Positions 28,102-36,365 are shown, counted from the first letter of the stretch. The stretch is 64,000 bases of DNA from Candidatus Liberimonas magnetica (GCA_020523885.1 JAJAPY010000011.1:34036-98035), one strand, 5' to 3'. Notes: generated by a model from the sequence alone, not told the origin. Program-made: numbers and translations.

Positions 28102-29544
28102 ATGAAAGTAGCCTTAGTCCAAACTCCACAATGGCAAAGGAAGTTCCCGCCGCTCGGGGTCGCGCTGCTTTCAGCTGCTTTGCGCAAGGCCGGGTTTGAA
28201 GTTGAGGTCTTTGATATCAATAACACCCTTTATCATGAAGTTAAAAAAGACTACAAGGGTTTGTGGGATATCCCCAAAGCACAGCTCTGGACACAGAAAG
28301 ATTTTGTCCTGAAATTTATTGAAGACAATAAAAAAGAGATATCAAAATGGGCCGGGAAAATACTGGCAAGCAAGGCTAAGGTTATAGGTTTTTCCACGCA
28401 CTACAGTTCTCTTTTGATGAGCCTTGAGCTTGCCAGACTGATAAAGGCAGCGGATGTGGAAAGGGTCATAATCATCGGAGGGCCGGAATGCCTGCCCGGG
28501 AGGGCCGGCAATAGAGCGATAGAAAACGAGAACATTGACGCCGTGGTCCTGGGGGAAGCGGAAGAAACGCTGCCTGAGCTTATACGAATAATTGAAAAAA
28601 ATGGGAAACCGGGTTTTTTAAAAGGGATACTGTTCAAAAAAAATAAAAAGGTTATCGACTGCGGGCCAAGGCCGGCGATAAAAAATATAAACCGCCTTGC
28701 GTTTGCGGACTTCAGTGATTTTCAATTAGGCCGGTATCTAAACTCGAATGTTTTACCCGTCTATATAGGGCGAGGCTGCCCCTACAAGTGCGTGTTTTGC
28801 ACAGTAGATTCAATATGGAAAAACTTCAGGTCTCTAAAAGCTGACAGGCTGTTTAAGGAATTGGAGCATCAATTAAAATTATACAAAAATGTAGATACTC
28901 TGTATTTCTGCGATTCTATAATTAACGGAAACATTAAGGAATTAATAAGATTCTGCGATTTAATATTGAAGTACAAGACTAAAAATAGACGGTTCAAAAA
29001 CCTGTCCTGGAGCGGCGAAGCAGCTCTTTGCGGCGCGATGACAAAAGAAATGCTGATAAAGATGAAACTGGCCGGGTGCGGTTCTTTAAGTTTTGGCATT
29101 GAAAGCGGCTCGCAGAAAGTGCTTAAGGACATGAGGAAACCGTTTACTATAAAAACCGCGGAAAGATTGATAAGAGATGTGTCAGAAGCAGGCATCGTCA
29201 TGATAGGGGGGTTTATCGTGGGTTTTCCTACTGAGAGCAAAAAAGATTTTGAACAAACCCTGAAATTTCTAAAGAGGAACGCCGGATATTTATATATAGC
29301 TGACCCGAGCGAGACCTTTTGTTCCATAGATGAAGGCACTTATCTGTCCGGGCATTCGCAGGAATTCAATGTCCCAAGCGGCAGCCACATGCTTTTCTGG
29401 AGCACTTTTGACGGCAAAAATGATTACCCGGAAAGGGCAAAAAGGTTCAAGAGGTTTGTTCAAACAGCGGGTTTGTTGGGTATAAGGCTCGGGAACAGCG
29501 GCAGATCAGGCAGTTATTTTAAGACAGTTAATTCAAAAGCATGA
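28102..29544 (+). CDS. B12-binding-domain radical SAM protein (paralogue 2)
   Basis: 480 residues. Same plan as the preceding gene: LVQTPQWQRKFPPLGVALLS, VFDINNTLYHE, then IGRGCPYKCVFC (C-x3-C-x2-C) and GIESGSQKVLKDM. ATG 28102 is preferred; a TTG at 28093 overlaps the upstream stop. The tandem arrangement points to a duplication followed by divergence, perhaps acting on successive positions of one product. No substrate can be named. Confidence 0.85.
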   Translation: MKVALVQTPQWQRKFPPLGVALLSAALRKAGFEVEVFDINNTLYHEVKKDYKGLWDIPKAQLWTQKDFVLKFIEDNKKEISKWAGKILASKAKVIGFSTHYSSLLMSLELARLIKAADVERVIIIGGPECLPGRAGNRAIENENIDAVVLGEAEETLPELIRIIEKNGKPGFLKGILFKKNKKVIDCGPRPAIKNINRLAFADFSDFQLGRYLNSNVLPVYIGRGCPYKCVFCTVDSIWKNFRSLKADRLFKELEHQLKLYKNVDTLYFCDSIINGNIKELIRFCDLILKYKTKNRRFKNLSWSGEAALCGAMTKEMLIKMKLAGCGSLSFGIESGSQKVLKDMRKPFTIKTAERLIRDVSEAGIVMIGGFIVGFPTESKKDFEQTLKFLKRNAGYLYIADPSETFCSIDEGTYLSGHSQEFNVPSGSHMLFWSTFDGKNDYPERAKRFKRFVQTAGLLGIRLGNSGRSGSYFKTVNSKA

Positions 29545-29623
29545 TAGCAGAACAAATAACGATTCAGGTTAAATATATTTGTTTTAAGATGCAAATATAA
29601 AAAATATAAGTATGAGAGGTCTT

Positions 29624-31309
29624 ATGTCTTACGTAGTTTTTGCAAGGAAGTACCGGCCGCAAACATTTGACGATATTGTAGGGCAGGAACATATATCGCG
29701 GACACTGAAAAATGCCATTTCCGAAAACCGCGTTGCCCACGCATATCTTTTCAGCGGGCCCAGGGGCGTAGGAAAGACCACTACTGCAAGGATACTTGCA
29801 AAGGCATTGAACTGCAAAGAAGGGCCTACCGATAAACCCTGCAACAAATGTTCAAATTGCACTGAGATAGTGGCGGGAAATAATGTCGATGTCCAGGAAA
29901 TCGACGGCGCATCTAACCGCGGCATTGACGAGATACGGGCTTTAAGAGATAACGTAAAATTTGCGCCTGCTTCTTCAAAATATAAAATCTATATCATAGA
30001 TGAAGCCCACCAAATAACTGACGCGGCTTTTAACGCCCTTCTTAAAACGCTTGAAGAGCCGCCCCCTCACGTAGTTTTTATACTTGCAACTACGGAAGCT
30101 CAAAAGATACCGGTGACTATACTTTCGCGCTGCCAGCGGTACCGTTTTAAGCTGATTTCCTCAAAAGAAATAATCGCCCACATAGAAAAATTAATGAAAA
30201 CAGAAAAATTCGAGATCGAGCAGGAAGCTTTACGGGTCATTACGGAATCCGCAGGCGGGTCCTTGCGCGACGCCTTAAGCCTGCTTGACCAGGTCGTTTC
30301 TTTTACCTCGGGAAAAGTCACTTTCAAAGATATGGAAAACCTCCTGGGTTTCCTGCCTAAAAAGATAGTATGTAGTGCTGTGACCTGCATAGCCCAAAGA
30401 GATTCCGCAAATATCCTTTCTTTGATAAAAGATATTTCGGAACAAGGATACAGCCTGGTACAGTTTGCAAGGGATTTAAGGGAACATTTCCGGCATCTTC
30501 TCTTGTATAAATTGAACAAGGACGTTCTTGAGGTTACAAAGGAAGAAGAGGAGCTGTTGAAAAGCCAAAAAGAATTATTTTCAAGCGATTGGCTTATAAG
30601 GACAGGGAACATCCTGTCTAAACTGCTTGATGAAATGCGCTGGAACGCACAGCCAAGGCTGATATTGGAGCTTTATCTGTTGAGGGTAGCCCAGCCTTAT
30701 GCCTCTGTGTCCGAGTTAGTTGAAAAGCTTGAGAACCTGGAAAAAAACCTCCCAATGACAGATGAACCGGAAAAGATACAGCAGATAAAGGAAAAGATGA
30801 AGATAAAGGTAGAGATAAAGGAAGAGGAAGAAACAAAAGATAAAGCTAAAGAAGAGGCACAGGCGAGTCCAATTATTTATGATAAAGATCAAATGAGCTT
30901 ATGGAAAAACGTTGTATCAGAGGCAAAGCTTGCAAGCCCCCACCTAGGGAGTGTTTTGTCGGAAGTTTTAATAAAAGGGGTGACAGGGGCCAAAATAAAT
31001 TTGGCTGTAAGAAGCAATTTCCAGCAGGAAAGCATAAAACGCAACCAGGAGTTGGTTGAAAAAATAATAAAAGATATTTTCGGCAGTGAATTAAGGATCG
31101 AAACCGTTGTGGATGCAGATATACCCTCGCTGTCTTTTGAAGGACAAGAGGAAGGAATAGTCATAGATAAGGAAAACAGCCCTGCCCCAAGCAGCGATAT
31201 GTACAGGCTTGAAGATGCTGTTATTGACGAAGAGAATATACCTGCTGATGTGAAAAGGGTATCCGATAAATTTCACGGGAAGATTACAAAGAAAAGGGCA
31301 TCTTCATAA
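29624..31309 (+). CDS. dnaX: DNA polymerase III subunits gamma/tau
   Basis: Clamp-loader ATPase, 561 residues. ATG 29624 is chosen (MSYVVFARKYRP, typical N-terminus) with GAGAGG just upstream; the ATG at 29612 overlaps that site. Walker A GPRGVGKTTTA near residue 45, zinc module CNKCSNC, Walker B YIIDEAH, sensor LEEPPPHVVFILATTE. An E/K-rich linker near 380-410 precedes the tau-type C-terminal part. Immediately followed by recR, the usual order, but without the ybaB/ebfC gene that commonly sits between them. Confidence 0.95.
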   Translation: MSYVVFARKYRPQTFDDIVGQEHISRTLKNAISENRVAHAYLFSGPRGVGKTTTARILAKALNCKEGPTDKPCNKCSNCTEIVAGNNVDVQEIDGASNRGIDEIRALRDNVKFAPASSKYKIYIIDEAHQITDAAFNALLKTLEEPPPHVVFILATTEAQKIPVTILSRCQRYRFKLISSKEIIAHIEKLMKTEKFEIEQEALRVITESAGGSLRDALSLLDQVVSFTSGKVTFKDMENLLGFLPKKIVCSAVTCIAQRDSANILSLIKDISEQGYSLVQFARDLREHFRHLLLYKLNKDVLEVTKEEEELLKSQKELFSSDWLIRTGNILSKLLDEMRWNAQPRLILELYLLRVAQPYASVSELVEKLENLEKNLPMTDEPEKIQQIKEKMKIKVEIKEEEETKDKAKEEAQASPIIYDKDQMSLWKNVVSEAKLASPHLGSVLSEVLIKGVTGAKINLAVRSNFQQESIKRNQELVEKIIKDIFGSELRIETVVDADIPSLSFEGQEEGIVIDKENSPAPSSDMYRLEDAVIDEENIPADVKRVSDKFHGKITKKRASS

Positions 31310-31340
31310 AGATGTCTGATCCTTTTATAAGGTAAAAGAA

Positions 31341-31937
31341 ATGAACAGGCCGCAGTCGATCGAACGAATGATAGAGTCCTTAAGAAAACTTCCGAGTATA
31401 GGCCCCAAGATGGCTGAACGCTTGAGCTACTATATTTTAAAGTCATCGGAGGCAAGCGTAGAAGACCTGATAAATTCGATAAGACAGGCAAGAGAACTCA
31501 TACATCTTTGCGACCGGTGTTATAACTTGAGTGAAGAAAACCCGTGCCCTATTTGCAAGGATGAGTCCAGGGATGCCTCTATATTATGTGTTGTAGAAAC
31601 TCCTCAGGACCTGTTAGCTTTAAGCCATGTAAAAAACTATGACGGGATGTATTTTGTCTTAGGAGGGGCGCTTTCGCCTCTTGACGGGGTCGGCCCTGCT
31701 GATATAAGGGTCAAAGAGTTGATTAACCGCATCAAAAATGATAAAATAAAAGAAATAATAGTAGCTACGGATACAGATTCAAAGGGTGAAACCACGGCAT
31801 TATACCTTTCAGAACAGATAAAACCTCTAAACGTCAAAGTGACCCGCCTGGGATACGGCCTGCCTGTAGGCGGAGACCTAGAATATGCTGATGAGGTAAC
31901 CTTGTCCCGTGCCATAGAGGGCCGGAGAGAAATGTAA
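31341..31937 (+). CDS. recR: Recombination protein RecR
   Basis: Acts with RecO/RecF in gap repair. 198 residues: helix-hairpin-helix (LRKLPSIGPKMAERLSYY), zinc finger CDRCYNLSEENPCPIC, and Toprim domain (ILCVVETPQDLLALSH, ATDTDSKGETTALYL). Complete and in the expected position after dnaX. Confidence 0.96.
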   Translation: MNRPQSIERMIESLRKLPSIGPKMAERLSYYILKSSEASVEDLINSIRQARELIHLCDRCYNLSEENPCPICKDESRDASILCVVETPQDLLALSHVKNYDGMYFVLGGALSPLDGVGPADIRVKELINRIKNDKIKEIIVATDTDSKGETTALYLSEQIKPLNVKVTRLGYGLPVGGDLEYADEVTLSRAIEGRREM

Positions 31938-31943
31938 TTACAG

Positions 31944-32030
31944 ATTGGGTAGACGGGAAACGGTAAATGGGAGACGGATAGATAATGATTTTTTCCTTCT
32001 ACCATCTACCTTCTACCGTTTACCTTTTAT
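31944..32030. repeat. Heptad-arm inverted repeat, recR-porG gap
   Basis: Left arm 31944-31981 (GGGTAGA, CGGGAAA, CGGTAAA, TGGGAGA); right arm 31994-32030 (TTCTACC, ATCTACC, TTCTACC, GTTTACC). The arms match as reverse complements with scattered mismatches. Unit family unique in this window. Confidence 0.8.
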
Positions 32031-32052
32031 TAATTTATAAAGGAGTTAATTT

Positions 32053-32631
32053 ATGTCAGAAATGGTAGAAATAAGATGGCATGGAAGAGGCGGGCAGGGT
32101 GCAAAGACCGCTGCGCTTCTTTTTGCAGAAGCAGCGCTTGCTACAGGAAAATATATCCAGGCTTTCCCTGAATACGGGCCTGAAAGGATGGGTGCGCCTG
32201 TCCAGTCTTTTGACAGGATAAGCGACAAGCCGATAACTCTTCATTGCGGTATCACAGAACCGGATTTTGTGGTGATACTTGATCCGACGCTCATGGACAG
32301 CGTTGCCGTAACAGACGGTTTAAAAGCGAGCGGAAAAGTGATAGTTAACACTTCTTTTTCAGCCTCAGAAATTGCAAAAAAACTGGGAATTCCTTCAAGC
32401 CAGGTCTCTGTAGTAAATGCAAGCCAGATAGCCCAGGAAACAATAGGCATGAACATACCGAACACGCCTATGCTTGGAGCACTTGTAAAAGTCATTGGTA
32501 ACCTTGATATAACTGGTGTTCTTGAAGATACAAAACACAAGCTTGAGCTCAAATTCAGGCATAAACCGCAGGTCATTGAAGGAAACCTTGCATCAATAAA
32601 AAGAGCATACGAAGAAGTAAAGAATGGATAA
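32053..32631 (+). CDS. porG: 2-oxoacid (pyruvate):ferredoxin oxidoreductase gamma subunit
   Basis: 192 residues. EIRWHGRGGQGAKTAALLFAEA is the classic gamma-subunit N-terminus; AFPEYGPERMGAPVQSF follows. First gene of a gamma-delta-alpha-beta set (porGDAB) for oxidative decarboxylation of pyruvate or a related 2-oxoacid to acyl-CoA with reduction of ferredoxin. Good AAGGAG upstream. Confidence 0.93.
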   Translation: MSEMVEIRWHGRGGQGAKTAALLFAEAALATGKYIQAFPEYGPERMGAPVQSFDRISDKPITLHCGITEPDFVVILDPTLMDSVAVTDGLKASGKVIVNTSFSASEIAKKLGIPSSQVSVVNASQIAQETIGMNIPNTPMLGALVKVIGNLDITGVLEDTKHKLELKFRHKPQVIEGNLASIKRAYEEVKNG

Positions 32632-32640
32632 AATATCGTC

Positions 32641-32704
32641 ATGAGTCATGAGTAGTGGGTCATGAGCCATTGACCCAAGACACATGGCCCAGGACACATG
32701 ACAG
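32641..32704. repeat. Heptad-arm inverted repeat, porG-porD gap
   Basis: Left arm 32641-32670 (ATGAGTC, ATGAGTA, GTGGGTC, ATGAGCC); right arm 32671-32704 of TTGACCC, AAGACAC, ATGGCCC, AGGACAC type. First of four consecutive loci with the same TGAGTCA-like unit family through the por operon. Confidence 0.75.
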
Positions 32705-32713
32705 GAGTTAATA

Positions 32714-33013
32714 ATGAAAATCGAAGAGAAAAAACCAGGTTGGAAAGAGCTCCCGATAGGAGATATCCTTGAAGCAGGTACAGCAGCAAAATTTAAAACC
32801 GGCGACTGGAGAAGCGAAAGACCTGTGTGGAACGAGAAGTTATGCATACAATGCATGTTCTGCTGGATAGGGTGCCCGGATAGTTCAGTCGTGGTTAAAG
32901 ACGGCAAAATGACGGGTTTTGATTATGACCATTGTAAAGGATGCGGCATTTGTGCAAAAGAATGCCCCGTAAAACCTGTCAAAGCTATATTGATGGAAAA
33001 AGAGAAAAAATAA
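32714..33013 (+). CDS. porD: 2-oxoacid:ferredoxin oxidoreductase delta subunit (2x 4Fe-4S)
   Basis: 99-residue ferredoxin-like subunit. Two cluster motifs: CIQCMFCWIGCP (residues about 43-54) and CKGCGICAKECP (about 76-87). Relays electrons from PorB to free ferredoxin. Flanked on both sides by heptad-arm repeats. Confidence 0.94.
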   Translation: MKIEEKKPGWKELPIGDILEAGTAAKFKTGDWRSERPVWNEKLCIQCMFCWIGCPDSSVVVKDGKMTGFDYDHCKGCGICAKECPVKPVKAILMEKEKK

Positions 33014-33021
33014 CAAACTGT

Positions 33022-33086
33022 TCTGAGTAATGAGTCATGGGTTATGGGTCTTGGACCCAAGACTCAAGACACACGACTCATGACCT
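33022..33086. repeat. Heptad-arm inverted repeat, porD-porA gap
   Basis: Left arm 33022-33053 (CTGAGTA, ATGAGTC, ATGGGTT, ATGGGTC); right arm 33054-33086 (ACCCAAG, ACTCAAG, ACACACG, ACTCATG). Nearly no loop. A false N-terminal extension of the porA frame runs through it. Confidence 0.78.
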
Positions 33087-33106
33087 TTTACTTTAAGGAG
33101 TTTACA

Positions 33107-34306
33107 ATGGTTCAGACAACATCCAAATTAAGTAAGATAGTGGCAAAAACAGGAAATGAGATAATGGCAGAAGCGATGCGCCAGATTGCGCCGGACGTAG
33201 TAGCAGCTTATCCTATCACGCCTGCAACCGAAGTAGTACAGATATTCTCCCAGTTTGTTGCGGACGGAGTTGTTCCTACCGAGTTTGTCGCGGTTGAAAG
33301 CGAACACTCAGCTATGTCCGCATGTATCGGATCCTGCGCAGCAGGTGCAAGGACGATGACGGGTACTTCGTCACAGGGTCTTGCGCTTATGTGGGAGATG
33401 CTCTACATCGCAGCGGGCCTTAGGCTTCCTATAGTGATGGCAGAAGTAAACCGCGCGCTTTCAGCGCCGATAAACATTCACGGAGACCAATCGGACACGA
33501 TGGGCGCAAGGGATGCGGGATGGATACAGATCTATTCAGAGAATTCTCAGGAAGCATATGATAATATGATACAGGCTGTAAGAATAGCTGAAAAAGCCAA
33601 GCTTCCCACAATGGTGACCACTGACGGTTTTATAATCAGCCACTGCATGGAAGTTGTTGAAACGCTGCCTGATGAAGAAGTAAAAAAATTCATAGGCGAG
33701 TATAAACCGGAAAGATACCTGCTTGATATAAAGAAGCCTTTTACTCTTGGGGCTCTTGACCTTCAGGATTACTATTTTGAACACCGTTACCAGCTTGCAA
33801 AAGGTATGGAAGACGCAAAGCCGATAATAATGGAAGTAGCGAATGATTTTGCTAAACAATTCGGCAGGCAGTACGATTTCTATGAAAAATATAAAATGGA
33901 TGACGCTGAGGCCGCTATCGTTATCATCGGTTCTGCTGCTGGAACTGCAAAAGTCGTGATAGATGAACTTAGGGAAAAAGGTGTAAAAGCCGGGCTTATA
34001 AAAATAAGAACCTTCAGGCCTTTTCCTCACACCGAACTGGCAAAAGACCTATCAAAGCTGAAAGCTGTCGCTGTATTGGACCGCTCTGATATGTGTGCGG
34101 GCTCCTTCGGGCCTCTTTTTACGGAAGTCACATCAGCCCTTTATGCAAACCTGAACGGCAGCGGCCCCAAGATAGTAAACTATATATACGGCCTTGGCGG
34201 AAGGGATATAATGACGGGACATTTCACAGAAGTTTTTGAAAGGTTAGGCAAAATTAAGTCAGGCGAAGCCGTAGGAAAGTTATTGGAATATATAAACTTA
34301 AGATAA
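33107..34306 (+). CDS. porA: 2-oxoacid (pyruvate):ferredoxin oxidoreductase alpha subunit
   Basis: 399 residues from ATG 33107 with AAGGAG at 33095. The in-frame start at 33044 would add translated repeat. Motifs: VAAYPITPATEVVQ, VESEHSAMSACIGS (catalytic-domain Glu/His region), RTMTGTSSQGLALM, and the C-terminal domain with GSAAGTAKVVIDELREKG. Works with porG, porD and porB. Confidence 0.95.
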   Translation: MVQTTSKLSKIVAKTGNEIMAEAMRQIAPDVVAAYPITPATEVVQIFSQFVADGVVPTEFVAVESEHSAMSACIGSCAAGARTMTGTSSQGLALMWEMLYIAAGLRLPIVMAEVNRALSAPINIHGDQSDTMGARDAGWIQIYSENSQEAYDNMIQAVRIAEKAKLPTMVTTDGFIISHCMEVVETLPDEEVKKFIGEYKPERYLLDIKKPFTLGALDLQDYYFEHRYQLAKGMEDAKPIIMEVANDFAKQFGRQYDFYEKYKMDDAEAAIVIIGSAAGTAKVVIDELREKGVKAGLIKIRTFRPFPHTELAKDLSKLKAVAVLDRSDMCAGSFGPLFTEVTSALYANLNGSGPKIVNYIYGLGGRDIMTGHFTEVFERLGKIKSGEAVGKLLEYINLR

Positions 34307-34316
34307 TAAAATCAGT

Positions 34317-34380
34317 CCTGAGTATTGAGTTGTGAGTTATGTGTTTCTGACTCAAGACCCAAGACTCAAGGCTCACAACA
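34317..34380. repeat. Heptad-arm inverted repeat, porA-porB gap
   Basis: Left arm 34317-34346 (CTGAGTA, TTGAGTT, GTGAGTT); right arm 34347-34380 (ACTCAAG, ACCCAAG, ACTCAAG, GCTCACA). Same unit family as 32641, 33022 and 35366. Confidence 0.78.
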
Positions 34381-34398
34381 TTAAGAGGAGTAAATTAA

Positions 34399-35328
34399 AT
34401 GGCTAATTTAAAAGAACTATGTAAAAAAGAAGATTTAGTGACGGGCGGACACAGGCTTTGTGCAGGCTGCGGAGCAGGTATCATAGCCAGGCAGGCTTTG
34501 CTTGCGTCAGGCGACAAAAATATAGTTGTTACAAGCGCGACAGGATGCCTTGAAGTCGCAACCACCATATTTCCCTATAGTGCATGGAAAACGCCGTTCA
34601 TACATGCAGCTTTTGAAAATTCCGGAGCCACGTGTTCCGGCGTTGAAACAGCATACAGGAGCCTTAAGAAGCAGGGCAAGATCAAGGACGATATACATTT
34701 CATCGCGTTCGGCGGCGACGGCGGTACTTACGATATCGGCTTGCAGTCACTCTCAGGTGCTATGGAACGGCGCCACAAGATGCTTTACATCTGCTATAAT
34801 AACGAAGCTTATATGAATACCGGCATACAAAGAAGCGGCGCTACACCTAAAGGCGCGCATACAACAACAGCTCCTACTGGAAAAGTAAAGCAGGGAAAAG
34901 AACAGGTGCGAAAGGATTTGACAGCGATTATGGTAGCTCATGAGATACCTTTCGCTGCTCAGTCGGCTGTAGGTTACTGGAACGATTTTACGACAAAAGT
35001 TCAGAAAGCCCTGGATGTTGACGGACCCAGTTTCATAAATATATTACAGCCCTGCAGGCTTGGCTGGGGATATAAACCGGAAGACACGATGCTGCTCGGC
35101 AGGCTCGCAGTAGAAACATGCATGTGGCCTGTTTATGAAGTTGAGAACGGCAAATATAAAATTAACATAAAACCCAAAGTGAAAAAGCCGATAACCGAGT
35201 TTTTTGCCCCGCAGGTAAGGTTCAAACACCTTCTTAAAACAGAGAACAAGGCCCTCTTGGACCAGATACAGAAAGAAGTTGACGAACGCTGGGAAAAATT
35301 GCTGAAGCTTGAGAGTTGTTTCGCATAA
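34399..35328 (+). CDS. porB: 2-oxoacid (pyruvate):ferredoxin oxidoreductase beta subunit
   Basis: 309-residue thiamine-pyrophosphate subunit. GHRLCAGCGAGIIARQ at the N-terminus, TPP/Mg site GGDGGTYDIGLQSLSGA then NNEAYMNTGIQRSGATP. Completes the por operon and shows the host lives anaerobically at least part of the time. Which 2-oxoacid is used cannot be decided from motifs alone; pyruvate is most likely. Confidence 0.94.
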   Translation: MANLKELCKKEDLVTGGHRLCAGCGAGIIARQALLASGDKNIVVTSATGCLEVATTIFPYSAWKTPFIHAAFENSGATCSGVETAYRSLKKQGKIKDDIHFIAFGGDGGTYDIGLQSLSGAMERRHKMLYICYNNEAYMNTGIQRSGATPKGAHTTTAPTGKVKQGKEQVRKDLTAIMVAHEIPFAAQSAVGYWNDFTTKVQKALDVDGPSFINILQPCRLGWGYKPEDTMLLGRLAVETCMWPVYEVENGKYKINIKPKVKKPITEFFAPQVRFKHLLKTENKALLDQIQKEVDERWEKLLKLESCFA

Positions 35329-35365
35329 TTGACAAACAAAAATCAGATAAGTAGAATATACCAAA

Positions 35366-35810
35366 TCAGTTATGAGTTGTGAGTAGTGAGTTCCTGGTAC
35401 AGGTTCGGAAATGAGTCTTGAATTTAGTTTTGAAAAACTTGAAGTATATAAAAAATCTATAAATTTTGTTGATAGAATTTATATAGTAACAAAGTGTTTT
35501 CCTAAAGAAGAAACATTCGGACTCACGAATCAAATTAGGCGAGCTTCTGTCTCTATAGCATTAAATATAGCTGAAGGTACTTCCAGGAACGGGAAAGATT
35601 TTACTAGATTTCTTGATATAGCTAAGGGCTCTGTGTTTGAATGTGTAGCAATAATACAGATATCAAAAAATCAAGGGTACATCCAGGAAAAAGATTTTTT
35701 GTTGTTAAAACAAGAGCTAGATGCGATATCGAGAATGCTTAGCGGCTTAAAAAACTCGGTTAATTAATTTTTTACTCAAGCAACACAGAACACAATACAC
35801 ATAACTGTAG
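35366..35810. repeat. Heptad-arm inverted repeat enclosing an intact S23/four-helix-bundle gene
   Basis: Left arm 35366-35393 (CAGTTAT, GAGTTGT, GAGTAGT, GAGTTCC). Right arm 35773-35810 (ACTCAAG, CAACACA, GAACACA, ATACACA, TAACTGT). The outermost CAGTTAT/ATAACTG match exactly as inverted repeats. The loop is the complete gene at 35411-35767. Layout mirrors the locus at 8446. Confidence 0.78.
35411..35767 (+). CDS. S23 / four-helix-bundle (IVP family) protein
   Basis: 118 residues: LEVYKKSINFVDRIY (helix 1), LTNQIRRASVSIALNIAEG (helix 2, the most conserved family segment), FLDIAKGSVFECVAIIQIS (helix 3), ELDAISRMLSGLKNS (helix 4). This is the family encoded inside 23S rRNA intervening sequences and related to the Avd accessory protein of diversity-generating retroelements; it forms pentameric nucleic-acid-binding barrels in known cases. 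Its function here is unknown. Both flanks are arms of one heptad inverted repeat, so it looks like cargo or the active component of that element. Confidence 0.88.
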   Translation: MSLEFSFEKLEVYKKSINFVDRIYIVTKCFPKEETFGLTNQIRRASVSIALNIAEGTSRNGKDFTRFLDIAKGSVFECVAIIQISKNQGYIQEKDFLLLKQELDAISRMLSGLKNSVN

Positions 35811-35814
35811 TTGA

Positions 35815-35921
35815 GATTCTGGCGTAGCTCAATGGATGCGTGTCCTGACGAATAAGTCAGGACAGGTACGCAGGCCGCCGAGACGGTGAGGCGGCAGGAG
35901 GAGCAAGCTCCAACGTTGAGC
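35815..35921 (+). pseudogene. Broken 5' copy of tRNA-Asn joined to a multi-hairpin element
   Basis: Bases 35815-35835 repeat the start of the intact tRNA-Asn locus (35971-35991) with one change, then diverge. What follows folds into hairpins: GTCCTGAC/GTCAGGAC, GCCGCC/GGCGGC, and GGAGC/GCTCC, all enclosed by GCTCAA (35827-35832) pairing with TTGAGC (35916-35921). The rest of the tRNA is missing, so this is not a tRNA gene. Confidence 0.6.
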
Positions 35922-35973
35922 AAATCAAAGAAAGCTAAAAAAATAATAGATATAATAAATAACCGTGTTTGAT

Positions 35974-36275
35974 TCTGGCGTAGCTCAACGGTGGAGCATC
36001 CGGCTGTCAGTAGGCAGCTTTCCCGTGAAAGCGGGATTGAAAAAGTGGGTGAATTCAGGGAACCCTGATTACCGCAAGGTGTAAGGCAATCCTGAGCCAA
36101 GCCCCGATATTTTTTCGGGGAAGGTGCAGAGACTAGACCGAAAGGTCGTAGTGCCAAATAATTGGTACGAAGCGCCCGCTCTCCTTATGTTGGAGAATGA
36201 GATAGTCCAAGCCTTAAAGAAATTTAAGGGACACTTGTAACCGGAGGGTTGTAGGTTCGAATCCTACCGCCAGAG
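35974..36275 (+). tRNA. tRNA-Asn (GUU) interrupted by a group I intron
   Basis: Exon 1 is 35974-36007 and exon 2 is 36238-36275; joined they give 72 nt. Acceptor TCTGGCG/CGCCAGA, D-arm GCTC/GAGC, anticodon stem TCCGG/CCGGA, loop CTGTTAA (anticodon GUU), T-arm GTAGG-TTCGAAT-CCTAC, discriminator G. The loop is the standard bacterial tRNA-Asn loop. The intron falls between anticodon bases U35 and U36. CCA is not encoded. Confidence 0.9.
36008..36237 (+). ncRNA. Self-splicing group I intron (IC3-like) in tRNA-Asn
   Basis: 230 nt with no ORF. P1 forms between exon GCTGT (36003-36007) and GGCAGC-type guide (36014-36018), placing the required U-G pair exactly at the 5' splice site. Core boxes are clear: Q-like CAATCCTGAGCCAAGC (36087-36102), R-like GCAGAGACTAGA (36126-36137) and S-like ATAGTCC (36202-36208), with P7 from GACTA/TAGTC. 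The intron ends with G at 36237. These boxes closely resemble the small tRNA introns of Azoarcus and cyanobacteria. Confidence 0.92.
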
Positions 36276-36365
36276 TTTATTTTTTAAAACATATTGAAAT
36301 ATCAATAAGTATTAACTATTTACAAAATTGACCCCTGGTAGGACTTTGGTTGATTTTGCAATATG

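Noticed and set aside
33044..33106. N-terminal extension of PorA
   Set aside because: Encoded by a heptad-repeat arm; AAGGAG precedes ATG 33107 where the conserved sequence begins shortly after.
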